Source: Clostridiales bacterium
GTDB lineage: Bacteria; Bacillota; Clostridia; Oscillospirales; CAG-272
DNA: 17,279 nucleotides
Reading direction: 5' to 3'
Assembly: GCA_012511425.1 (NCBI GenBank)
Contig: JAAZGC010000293.1
Span: forward strand, 1-17,279
Shown here piece by piece: positions 7,667 to 14,420 of the stretch; positions within the stretch are counted from its first letter, which is position 1, and every line of letters begins with the position of its first letter. Below the pieces are notes generated by a model that did no database searches, was not told the DNA's origin, and worked only from the letters and a program-made list of their open reading frames with translations. The translations under genes were made by a program, and so were the position numbers.

Positions 7667-8383
7667 ATGCGTATTACAATTATCGGCTCAAGCCACGGAG
7701 TTCCGGAACCAAAACGCAAGTGCGCCTGCACCATGATCCAGGCAGGAGGCAATACTTATTTTATCGATATGGGGTCTCAGGTAATCGAGGAGCTTATCGA
7801 TCGCGGCATACCCGTCGAATCGGTCAAAGCGGTCTTTGTCACTCATATGCACGGAGACCACACAAACGGACTTATCTCTTTCTTTGATCTTTGCAACTGG
7901 TATTTCAGAGCTGCTGAACCGCTGATACTTTTGCCCGAAGAAAAAGGACTTAACGCCATGTTCGGATGGATAGAAGCCAACGGGACCGCTCTGCGCGGGA
8001 TTCGCACCGGAGTGATCAACGAAGGAATCACTTACGATGACGGAACGCTTAAAGTCACTGCGGTCAGGACAAAGCATTCTGCGGTTTCATATTCCTATGT
8101 AGTCGAAGCCGAAGGAAAACGTATACTTTTTACCGGTGATTTAAAGGGACCCGATGCCGATTTTCCGGAATTGGCAAAAGAATTGCACATGGATCTGATG
8201 ATCTGCGAATCTGCGCATTTCTCTCCCCTCAAATATATACCCGTTTTCGAGGAAGCAAAAGCCGGAAAAGTCATTATCAATCATTATTCGATGACCTGGA
8301 TGACCGATCTGATTAAGCTTAAGGCTGAAATGCATCCCTATGACATACGGCTGGCAACAGACGGTCTCGAAGTCGAGCTGTAA
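7667..8383 (+). CDS. Metallo-beta-lactamase-fold hydrolase (RNase Z-like)
   Basis: This 238-residue MBL-fold protein has the T-H60-M-H62-G-D64-H65 zinc motif. Further likely ligands are at His137 (T-K-H-S), Asp158 (T-G-D) and His206 (I-N-H-Y). The short start directly into M-R-I-T-I-I-G-S-S-H-G-V-P and the overall spacing resemble RNase Z/BN and related phosphodiesterases. I cannot see the longer exosite arm of true tRNase Z, so tRNA 3' processing is not claimed. Alternatives are other MBL nucleases or small-molecule phosphodiesterases. A strong GGAGG lies 7 bases before the ATG. It sits between a metallophosphoesterase and a HerA-like ATPase with gaps of 18 and 54 bases, indicating one transcript. 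Confidence 0.88.
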   Translation: MRITIIGSSHGVPEPKRKCACTMIQAGGNTYFIDMGSQVIEELIDRGIPVESVKAVFVTHMHGDHTNGLISFFDLCNWYFRAAEPLILLPEEKGLNAMFGWIEANGTALRGIRTGVINEGITYDDGTLKVTAVRTKHSAVSYSYVVEAEGKRILFTGDLKGPDADFPELAKELHMDLMICESAHFSPLKYIPVFEEAKAGKVIINHYSMTWMTDLIKLKAEMHPYDIRLATDGLEVEL

Positions 8384-8437
8384 TCCGATCATATTCAAAT
8401 AAAACAAAATCCTACTTGTAAGAACAGGAGTCTTTCG

Positions 8438-10015
8438 ATGTTATCAGACGGAAAAATCTGGGTGGCAAATAACGACAGCGGGGAGCAAATCTTTCTTTTA
8501 CCGGAAATGGCAAACCGACACGGTCTTGTCGCCGGAGCAACCGGATCAGGCAAAACCATAACGCTTAAAGTAATGGCCGAATCATTCAGCGAAATGGGTG
8601 TTCCGGTATTTATGGCAGATGTCAAAGGCGATATCGCATCAATTATGTTTCCCGGAACCGATTCCGAAAACATGCAGAAGCGAATCGAGAAATTTGGGCT
8701 TGCAGATGCCGGCTTCAGCTATCAGGGATATCCGGTCACACTCTGGGATATTTACGGGGAAAAAGGAATACCTCTCCGAACCACAATATCAGAAATCGGT
8801 CCCCTGCTTCTTTCCCGAATCCTTGATCTCAATGACCTTCAGAGGGATATACTTTCAATCATATTCAAAATCGCAGATGAAAACAATCTGCTTCTGATCG
8901 ATACAAAAGACTTGAAATCAATGCTCAATTATGTCCGGGATAATTCCGCGATTTTTGCCGCCGATTACGGCAGAATGAGCTCAGCATCCATAGGCGCAAT
9001 TATAAGAGCCGTTGTCGGGCTCGAAGCCGACGGTGCCGAATATTTCTTCGGCGAACCCGGTCTTTCCGTTAACGACTGGCTGACGCTCGGCGAGGGCGGA
9101 AAAGGAATGATTAACATCCTTGACTCGAGTTCGCTTATACTGAACGGAAGGCTGTATTCCACTTTTCTGCTTTGGCTGCTTTCCGAGCTGTTTGAAACAC
9201 TGCCCGAGGTAGGGGATCTCGCCAAACCAAAGATGGTATTTTTTTTTGATGAGGCGCATCTGCTGTTTGACGGCACTCCACGCATCCTGCTTGATAAAAT
9301 CGAACAGGTTGTCAAGCTTATCCGTTCGAAAGGTGTCGGGGTCTATTTCTGCACTCAGAATCCGAGCGATATTCCGGACGGAGTATTGGCACAGCTCGGA
9401 AACAAGGTTCAGCATGCGCTAAGGGCATATACGCCAAAGGAACAGAAGAATGTAAAAGCTGCAGCAGAATCGTTCAGGCAGAACCCGGAATTTGACACCT
9501 ACAATACCCTTCTCGAACTCGGAGTCGGAGAAGCTGTCATTTCCTTCCTTGATGAAAACGGTGTTCCTTCCGTCGCACAAAAAGCAAGTATCCTTCCTCC
9601 TAAAAGCAGAATGGGCTCGATTTCCGATGCCGAAAGAGAGCGTTCTGTTAAGTCCAGCCTATTTTTCAGCAAATATTACGAGGCAGTCGACCCGGATTCG
9701 GCTTATGAGAAACTGAACCGTCAGGAAGCACAAGAAGCTGCCGAGAAAGAGAAGGCAGAGCTCGAAAGAAAAGAATTTCTTGAAAAAGAGAAAGCTGCCG
9801 CAGCCGAAGAAAAAGAAAAAGCCCGCGAAGAAGCAAAAAAAGCACAGGCAAGAAAACGAGCGGTTTCATCAGTCGGAAATACGGTCACCGGCACTATCGG
9901 ACGCGAAGTCGGCAAACAGATAGGAAAAGGCTTCGGAAAATTCGGCAAGACACTCGGAGGGAATCTCGGCGCCTCACTCGGTCGAGGGCTTTTCGGGACT
10001 CTGTTTAAAAAATAA
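8438..10015 (+). CDS. DUF853 / HerA-like P-loop ATPase (YjgR type)
   Basis: This 525-residue protein has an FtsK/HerA-type ATPase core. Walker A is G-A-T-G-S-G-K-T at 33-40, Walker B is V-F-F-F-D-E-A-H at 267-274, and a sensor-like segment Y-F-C-T-Q-N-P-S-D-I-P lies at about 303-313. Its closest recognised family is DUF853, which includes E. coli YjgR; the cellular role of that family is not established. After residue 425 comes a Glu/Lys/Ala-rich coiled coil to about 473. A Gly-rich amphipathic tail (about 480-523, repeats of G-x-x-x-G-K) resembles the C-terminal tails seen in the family and may contact membrane. AGGAG lies 7 bases before the ATG. It is last in the operon and is followed by a strong terminator. 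Confidence 0.88.
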   Translation: MLSDGKIWVANNDSGEQIFLLPEMANRHGLVAGATGSGKTITLKVMAESFSEMGVPVFMADVKGDIASIMFPGTDSENMQKRIEKFGLADAGFSYQGYPVTLWDIYGEKGIPLRTTISEIGPLLLSRILDLNDLQRDILSIIFKIADENNLLLIDTKDLKSMLNYVRDNSAIFAADYGRMSSASIGAIIRAVVGLEADGAEYFFGEPGLSVNDWLTLGEGGKGMINILDSSSLILNGRLYSTFLLWLLSELFETLPEVGDLAKPKMVFFFDEAHLLFDGTPRILLDKIEQVVKLIRSKGVGVYFCTQNPSDIPDGVLAQLGNKVQHALRAYTPKEQKNVKAAAESFRQNPEFDTYNTLLELGVGEAVISFLDENGVPSVAQKASILPPKSRMGSISDAERERSVKSSLFFSKYYEAVDPDSAYEKLNRQEAQEAAEKEKAELERKEFLEKEKAAAAEEKEKAREEAKKAQARKRAVSSVGNTVTGTIGREVGKQIGKGFGKFGKTLGGNLGASLGRGLFGTLFKK

Positions 10016-10024
10016 ACTGAAAAC

Positions 10025-10060
10025 AACAATGCCTGCGGTGTGATTGCCGCAGGCATTGTT
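10025..10060. terminator. Bidirectional terminator between convergent operons
   Basis: A perfect 14-bp stem (AACAATGCCTGCGG / CCGCAGGCATTGTT) has an 8-base loop, with TTTT partly in the stem and partly after it. It lies 9 bases after the DUF853 stop and 31 bases past the end of the leftward lipoprotein gene. The A-rich left flank lets it work in both directions. Confidence 0.88.
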
Positions 10061-10091
10061 TTAGTGACTTTATAATAAGTAATAATGAATA

Positions 10092-11582
10092 TTAACCCGC
10101 TGCCAGTTCCTGATAGTTAGCGGTGGCTTTATCCATTGCAGTAATTACTTTCGATTCAATCTTGGCATATCTTGATGTCAGGTCTGTTTGATATGCATCG
10201 GTCATTCCAAGAGTCAATCCGCCCAAACTTCCCCAGTTATTGAGATAACCGAGGTCATAGCGCAGGCTACTGAAAACTAAATCGAGAATTGCTTCAGATT
10301 CATTGTCTCGGGTTCCTTTATACTTGAGGTAAACTTCATTGTAAGCCGGAGTCAGAACATTTTTTGACTCAGCGGCAAGCGCATTGGCGATATTAACCGA
10401 GAAGCTGACATCTTTTATATCTTTTGCTATACAGAACATTGCGGCGACATGAGGATTGATGGTATGATAATAACTTGCTTGCGCTTCATCATAAAGCGGC
10501 ACGGGAAGAATTCCGAAATCGGCGTCCATAGTGCGCATATGTGTTATAGAGTGGAATTCGTTGAACTGGAAAAGTCCCTGATTATTCGAGAACATCGCCA
10601 TGAGATCTTCATTAGGAACGCCTATTTTGGACCATGAAAGCGAAAGATTCGGATCAAACAGAATCTTTGTATATTTTTCAAAAGCCGAAACGGTCTTATC
10701 CGACATGAAAGTCAACTCGGGAATGTCTTCGTCATTTTTCGTTGTAAACTTAACATCGGCACCAATCAGTCCGAGAGCCATAAAGTCGCAGTAATAAAGC
10801 AGACCGAATTTATCGCTCTGATCCATTTTGCCATCGCCGTTAATGTCTTCCGAAACGGTCGCGCTCATTTCGACGAATTTATCGATAGTCCATTTGTTTG
10901 AGCTGACAAGTTCATACGGCGACTCAAGATTATATGAAGAAGTCATCTGCTTGTTGAACAGCAGGACACCGATCGATTTTTTGTACATGGTGCCGATATC
11001 ACCGGTTATGAGATAGAGCTGGTTTAAATAGGACATCTCTTTTACCGAGTTCTGATCCCACCACGGCTGATCGAGCTGCATGTTTTCGAGCGCCGCGAGA
11101 TTCAGAAGATAACCGCGCTGAGCGGCGGTTGCACCGTCACGGGAATTAAGAAAAGCGATATCATAAGCTCCGTCGCCTGCGGTAACCGATTTCTTTAAAT
11201 TTGTGAAGCTTCCGGAACCGGATATCTGGGCGGATACAACATCAACATTATATTTCTCTTCTACGAATATCGTGCGCTGATATACGGCATCGTTAAGTGT
11301 TTCGCCGTTTTCTTCGGTTGCAGCGAAGTCGGCGTCATACCAAGTGATATTGGATTCGCCGTATGGATCGTAGGCGTATACAGTAAAGGTCCTGCCTTCA
11401 TAGTCGGTATCTTCGGGTATATTTGCTGAATATCCGGTTGCTTCTTCGACTGCGCCTTCGGGAGCCGCTGTGTTTTCCGCGGCTTGGGTGTCGGCATCGG
11501 GAGTTTTTCCGGAATCTCCTCCGCAGGCTGCGAATGAGGCAAGCATTAAAACTGCAAGGATAAGGGCAACGTTTTTCTTCAT
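10092..11582 (-). CDS. Extracellular solute-binding lipoprotein (family 1, sugar type)
   Basis: This 496-residue lipoprotein starts M-K-K-N with a hydrophobic signal peptide and a lipobox-like S-F-A-A-C ending at Cys20. A low-complexity Ala/Glu/Thr/Pro linker (to about residue 55) follows. The remainder looks like a family 1 extracellular solute-binding protein, the group that delivers oligosaccharides to ABC importers. An EF-hand/dockerin-like calcium loop, D-I-N-G-D-G-K-M-D-Q-S-D, lies at about 246-257, as in several clostridial members. The frame extends to an ATG at 11603, but that has no ribosome binding site. The chosen ATG is next to the signal peptide with GGAGAT about 9 bases upstream. 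No importer permease or ATPase is nearby, so its transporter partner must be encoded elsewhere. It follows the EEP gene by 28 bases. Confidence 0.85.
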   Translation of the reverse strand: MKKNVALILAVLMLASFAACGGDSGKTPDADTQAAENTAAPEGAVEEATGYSANIPEDTDYEGRTFTVYAYDPYGESNITWYDADFAATEENGETLNDAVYQRTIFVEEKYNVDVVSAQISGSGSFTNLKKSVTAGDGAYDIAFLNSRDGATAAQRGYLLNLAALENMQLDQPWWDQNSVKEMSYLNQLYLITGDIGTMYKKSIGVLLFNKQMTSSYNLESPYELVSSNKWTIDKFVEMSATVSEDINGDGKMDQSDKFGLLYYCDFMALGLIGADVKFTTKNDEDIPELTFMSDKTVSAFEKYTKILFDPNLSLSWSKIGVPNEDLMAMFSNNQGLFQFNEFHSITHMRTMDADFGILPVPLYDEAQASYYHTINPHVAAMFCIAKDIKDVSFSVNIANALAAESKNVLTPAYNEVYLKYKGTRDNESEAILDLVFSSLRYDLGYLNNWGSLGGLTLGMTDAYQTDLTSRYAKIESKVITAMDKATANYQELAAG

Positions 11583-11610
11583 TGCGAAGTCATCTCCATT
11601 CATAATATAG

Positions 11611-12333
11611 TTATTTTACTTTTATATAAGCGACAAGAGGACAGTGATCCGAGACCATGGTCAGCGGACGGATAACCTTAACCGTTTCAAAACCGTCGGA
11701 TATAAAAATATAATCGATCTTGATTTTCGGCTCCGGTGATTCGAAGGTATTATACGGCGTACCGCACGAAATCGATGCTTCCGTCAGCCGGTCGGAAATC
11801 GGAACGAGCATCGGATCATCAGGCTGCATATTAAAATCACCGGCGAAAATAATATGTGTCTGCGGTTCATTTTCTTTGATTTTATCAATGGTTTCGCAAA
11901 TCGTTTTGACGGCATTTGCCCGCTCCGATTCATGAAGTCCGAAGTGGGATACGAGAAATGCGACTTTCCCATATTCGGTTTTCATAAAGGAAAGCAGCAG
12001 ATTCCTTGTCTCATAGCGCGGTCCGTCTCTTTTCGGAGGATCGGGAATCATTATTGTTTCGGCGGAAAAAATATCGTATTTTGACAACATTGCGTTGCCG
12101 TATGGATATCCGTTAACCGTTATCGCCGGAGCGAAATATTCTTTCATTCCGAGTTTTTGCGCCATATAACCCGAATGAGATTCAATTCCTTCTATCGTTT
12201 TGTTTCCGATCTCATTTAAAGCTACAATATCCGGCCGGATCGTCTCTATTACCCGACATGCGGCGTCATATGAACGAGTTCTCGGTTTTTCGTTGTTCCA
12301 ACCGGAGCATACGTTATATGTCATTACAATCAT
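11611..12333 (-). CDS. Endonuclease/exonuclease/phosphatase (EEP) superfamily protein
   Basis: This 240-residue single-domain EEP fold has the expected active-site residues: Asn7 (T-Y-N-V), Glu41 (L-N-E-I), His130 (S-H-F), Asp166 and Asn168 (G-D-F-N), Asp207 (I-D-Y-I-F) and Asp229-His230 (S-D-H-C-P-L). The superfamily cleaves phosphodiester or phosphomonoester bonds in nucleic acids, inositol phosphates, lipids or nucleotides. The short, signal-less form here does not reveal which. A near-consensus promoter lies at 12379-12407. AAGGA lies about 13 bases before the first ATG, a rather long spacing; an in-frame ATG three codons later is further still. The solute-binding lipoprotein gene follows 28 bases after the stop. 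Confidence 0.87.
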   Translation of the reverse strand: MIVMTYNVCSGWNNEKPRTRSYDAACRVIETIRPDIVALNEIGNKTIEGIESHSGYMAQKLGMKEYFAPAITVNGYPYGNAMLSKYDIFSAETIMIPDPPKRDGPRYETRNLLLSFMKTEYGKVAFLVSHFGLHESERANAVKTICETIDKIKENEPQTHIIFAGDFNMQPDDPMLVPISDRLTEASISCGTPYNTFESPEPKIKIDYIFISDGFETVKVIRPLTMVSDHCPLVAYIKVK

Positions 12334-12378
12334 AAGCGGTTTTTGTTCCTTTTTTCTGTTTAATGTTTATAGATATAA

Positions 12379-12407
12379 ATTTTATCAAAACTCACTGCTT
12401 TTGTCAA
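12379..12407 (-). promoter_or_regulatory. Strong sigma-A promoter of the EEP/lipoprotein operon
   Basis: On the minus strand a perfect -35 TTGACA (12407-12402) is followed by a 17-base spacer and TAAAAT (12384-12379), with TGA just before the -10 (extended -10). It lies between the terminator of the CorC-like gene and the EEP start. Confidence 0.88.
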
Positions 12408-12423
12408 GAATATTTCTGAAAAC

Positions 12424-12459
12424 AAAAAAGGCAGGCACTCGGAAAAATGAATACCTGCC
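12424..12459 (-). terminator. Rho-independent terminator of the CorC-like gene
   Basis: In the minus-strand transcript GGCAGGTATTC pairs with GAGTGCCTGCC (11 bp with two G-U pairs, 8-base loop) and is followed by six U, G and four U. It starts 14 bases past the stop codon at 12473, which separates this gene from the EEP operon. Confidence 0.88.
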
Positions 12460-12472
12460 GCTGATATTTTAC

Positions 12473-13945
12473 TTATACACCGGCCATTAGGTTGATTTCG
12501 GCATTGCCGGACTCTTCTTCTTTACTTTTTTTGTCATTATCAACAGGGAGTTTTTTAACGGTCGCCCATGTTACGCGGCGGTCGGTGATTTCGTCAATTC
12601 TTATTGTGAGACCGTCAACAGTAACGACAGGGTGGGTACCGTCGGGCGGTATCTGTTCAAGACAGCTGAATATTAAGCCACCTAAGGTACCGAAATCTTC
12701 ATTGTCGGATCCTATATCTATTCCCAGCGCATCGCTCACTTCTTCAAGCGATGTATTGCCGGCAATGCGCCAGCTGTCATCACTTAGCTTTGTTATGTGC
12801 TGCTCGTCTTTTGTGTCGGTTTCGTCGTAGATATTGCCGACAATCTCTTCGAGCAGATCTTCCATCGTAATAAGGCCGGAGATACCGCCGTATTCATCGA
12901 TAACAAACGCCATATGCGTTTTCTGCTGCTGCATTTTTGAGAAAAGACTGTCTGCCTTTGCGGTTTCAGGAACGAAAAACGGCTTTGCAAGCAATTCTTC
13001 AAGAGTTTTCGGTTCATCGGAGCGAAGATTCAAGAGATACTCACGGGTTCTTACAATACCTTTGATTTCATCTATCGACTCTCCGCATACCGGGAAACGG
13101 GAATAACCGGAAACACGGATTTTTTCTATGATTTCTTCTTCTGAATCATCCTCCCAGATTACGACCATGTCTGTTCTGTGAGTCATGATTTCCGAAGCTG
13201 TGCGATCGTTGAACTCGAATATATTATCGATCATCTCTCGCTCATCAGAATCAATGGTTCCCTTCTTCTCACCGGCGATAAGCAGATATCTGATCTCATC
13301 TTCACTGAGTGCAGTCGTTGCATCGGTTTTGCTCTTATCCGGCTTTAATATAAGATTGGAAATTCGGCTTACAAAAAAGATCATCGGCCGCAGAATAAAT
13401 CCGAAGAAACTCAGGAGCGGACAGGAAAAACGAGCGAATTTATCGGCATTTCCCATCGCCTGACGCTGCGGAACGATCTGTCCGAATACAGTCATGAAGA
13501 AGACAAGGAAAAGAATAATAACTATCTTTCCGATATGGCTTATGGTTTCGGTGCTTATCAGAGTAAAACCGGCGCCGGTGATAAGGGCGGCAAGTTCTTC
13601 TGCAGCTCCCGAAACGGTTGCTGCGGCACATGCCATTGAGGTAATGGTTATGCAGATTCGAACGGTAAGCAAAAAATCGTTTCTTGAAAGACCGCGTGAA
13701 GTCGTTGATTTTACACTTCCGTCTTCGGAAGTGACAACGCCGTCGTTAAGCATTTTCAGAAGTCTTGCGGAGATCTTATCCCCGTCGGCAGCCTGGCGCC
13801 GTAGCTTTGTGTCATCGAGAGAAATGACAGCGGTTTCAGAAGCCGAAAAGAAAGCTGCAAGCGCGATGAAAACAACCTGGATGATTACAAATTTCAACAG
13901 TTCCATTTTTGTTGATACTCCATACGGCGTCAGGTCATAATCCAT
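12473..13945 (-). CDS. CorC/HlyC-family (CNNM-like) membrane protein with CBS pair
   Basis: This 490-residue protein has the standard order. A DUF21 membrane domain (spans at about 17-40, 93-126, 140-162 and 172-200) is followed by an acidic linker, a CBS-domain pair (about 250-375) and a C-terminal CorC_HlyC domain (about 388-468). Family members act in Mg2+ or other cation efflux and respond to nucleotide binding by the CBS pair. Oddly, the conserved DUF21 motif normally read as G-E-x-x-P-K is G-Q-I-V-P-Q here (155-160). This replaces a conserved acid and base. ATG 13945 has no clear ribosome binding site. ATG 13906 has GGAG 11 bases upstream and would give 477 residues. I keep the longer form because an acidic N-terminal stub before the first span is common in relatives. 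Confidence 0.87.
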   Translation of the reverse strand: MDYDLTPYGVSTKMELLKFVIIQVVFIALAAFFSASETAVISLDDTKLRRQAADGDKISARLLKMLNDGVVTSEDGSVKSTTSRGLSRNDFLLTVRICITITSMACAAATVSGAAEELAALITGAGFTLISTETISHIGKIVIILFLVFFMTVFGQIVPQRQAMGNADKFARFSCPLLSFFGFILRPMIFFVSRISNLILKPDKSKTDATTALSEDEIRYLLIAGEKKGTIDSDEREMIDNIFEFNDRTASEIMTHRTDMVVIWEDDSEEEIIEKIRVSGYSRFPVCGESIDEIKGIVRTREYLLNLRSDEPKTLEELLAKPFFVPETAKADSLFSKMQQQKTHMAFVIDEYGGISGLITMEDLLEEIVGNIYDETDTKDEQHITKLSDDSWRIAGNTSLEEVSDALGIDIGSDNEDFGTLGGLIFSCLEQIPPDGTHPVVTVDGLTIRIDEITDRRVTWATVKKLPVDNDKKSKEEESGNAEINLMAGV

Positions 13946-14007
13946 GTTTAACGGATAACAGACATTGATTTGCCAATACCGGATGGGAATGATTATTACC
14001 GCTACGC

Positions 14008-14052
14008 AAAAAAGACGGTGTCATCGCAGAAAACTGCGCTTTTTCATCGTCT
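14008..14052 (-). terminator. Attenuator-like hairpin in front of the CorC-like gene
   Basis: In the minus-strand transcript AGACG (14052-14048) pairs with CGTCT (14017-14013) around an inner CGCAG-TTTT-CTGCG hairpin, with an internal loop between them. It ends directly in a run of U (14013-14008). The stem is imperfect. It lies about 60 bases before the CorC-like start, so it could end a short leader transcript or attenuate the gene. The TGA of the small ORF (14046-14044) lies inside the hairpin. Confidence 0.5.
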
Positions 14053-14154
14053 GTCCTGATATTCAGATTTTATTTTCGGCGAACTCAACGCCGTCGGCGG
14101 TTTAAATGTGTACGGGTTGTCCGTACCGCAACCGCCTGATCCTGAGTCGTCCAT
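14044..14154 (-). CDS. Possible 36-residue leader peptide or small protein
   Basis: ATG 14154 opens a 36-codon frame ending in TGA. The product is M-D-D-S-G-S-G-G-C-G-T-D-N-P-Y-T-F-K-P-P followed by a polar, basic end (...Y-Q-D-R-R). GGAG lies 12 bases upstream, a long spacing. A TATAAT (14194-14189) stands at the right distance for a leader of about 28 bases. A frame this short is expected by chance fairly often, and I recognise no homologue. In its favour are codon choice like the neighbours, four prolines including a Pro-Pro pair, and a stop codon inside an attenuator-like hairpin before a cation-transporter-type gene. That layout is known from proline-rich leader peptides such as Salmonella mgtL. 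The function is inference only. Confidence 0.3.
   Translation of the reverse strand: MDDSGSGGCGTDNPYTFKPPTALSSPKIKSEYQDRR
14077..14136 (-). promoter_or_regulatory. GC-rich hairpins in the leader upstream of the CorC-like gene
   Basis: In the minus-strand transcript GGCGGTT (14136-14130) pairs with AACCGCC (14102-14096) around an inner GTACGG-ACAAC-CCGTAC hairpin. Next to it CGGCG (14093-14089) pairs with CGCCG (14081-14077). I compared this by eye with the M-box, NiCo, yybP-ykoY, c-di-GMP, SAM, TPP, fluoride and ZTP riboswitch consensuses and recognise none. It may be a new structured leader or just GC-rich coding sequence. Confidence 0.35.
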
Positions 14155-14188
14155 CTAAATTAATGACTCCAAATATAATGCGTTTCTT

Positions 14189-14194
14189 ATTATA
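14189..14194 (-). promoter_or_regulatory. Candidate -10 element for the leader transcript
   Basis: A perfect TATAAT reads on the minus strand, but no -35 hexamer is recognisable at 16-19 bases upstream. It is placed so that transcription would start near 14182, ahead of the small ORF and the leader hairpins. Confidence 0.3.
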
Positions 14195-14273
14195 TATTTT
14201 ACACTGTCAGTACTTCGGATATGTGAATTGCGGTTTAATTATTTGTAAATTGCGCGGAGTGTGTTTTTGATTC

Positions 14274-14311
14274 CGATCTGTGTATAACTTAATATAATTA
14301 TACACAGATCG
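14274..14311. repeat. Perfect 14-bp inverted repeat with 10-base loop
   Basis: CGATCTGTGTATAA (14274-14287) and TTATACACAGATCG (14298-14311) are exact reverse complements around an A/T-only-but-one loop that contains TATAAT (14293-14298). There is no U-tract close to either side, so it is a poor terminator. It could be an operator for a dimeric regulator, a stable RNA hairpin, or a relic of a mobile element end. Confidence 0.75.
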
Positions 14312-14339
14312 AATTGCGATCAGTTTTAACATAAATATG

Positions 14340-14368
14340 TTGAAGCCTGCGTCACTTTGAGTTATAAT
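14340..14368 (+). promoter_or_regulatory. Rightward sigma-A-type promoter without a sense gene
   Basis: TTGAAG (14340-14345), a 17-base spacer and a perfect TATAAT (14363-14368) closely match the promoter at 6453-6481. Transcription would start near 14375 and run antisense into the 3' end of the aldo/keto reductase gene. The only small frame in front of it (14384-14530, 48 codons) has no ribosome binding site and overlaps that gene. Confidence 0.55.
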
Positions 14369-14420
14369 ATATTGAACCGATTTATGAGAACGGTATTATT
14401 ATTTGTTCAGGTATATTTAT

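Larger units (their letters stand above)
13946..14420. other. 475-base intergenic region with possible regulatory content
   Basis: There is no long gene on either strand. From left to right it holds the start region of the CorC-like gene, an attenuator-like hairpin (14008-14052), a 36-codon minus-strand ORF (14044-14154) over GC-rich hairpins (14077-14136), and a minus-strand TATAAT (14189-14194). To the right lie a 14-bp inverted repeat (14274-14311) and a rightward promoter (14340-14368). No clear terminator for the aldo/keto reductase operon is visible at its right end. Confidence 0.7.

Noticed and set aside
6453..10060. Antiphage defence island
   Set aside because: A HerA-like ATPase with hydrolases raised the idea, but DUF853 and MBL/phosphoesterase proteins are common housekeeping-type genes, and no recombinase, toxin, retron or restriction gene is nearby. 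It is kept only as a testable finding.
11583..11603. Longer start (ATG 11603) for the solute-binding lipoprotein
   Set aside because: It would place acidic residues before the signal peptide and has no ribosome binding site; the M-K-K-N start has GGAGAT upstream.
13494..13940. 148-codon plus-strand frame opposite the CorC-like gene, and similar antisense frames at 590-1057 and 8981-9415
   Set aside because: These lie wholly or almost wholly antisense to genes with clear domain motifs, have no ribosome binding sites and resemble no protein family.
14044..14158. Known riboswitch upstream of the CorC-like gene
   Set aside because: The conserved cores I remember for M-box, NiCo, yybP-ykoY, c-di-GMP, SAM, TPP, fluoride and ZTP classes are not present; only generic hairpins can be claimed.
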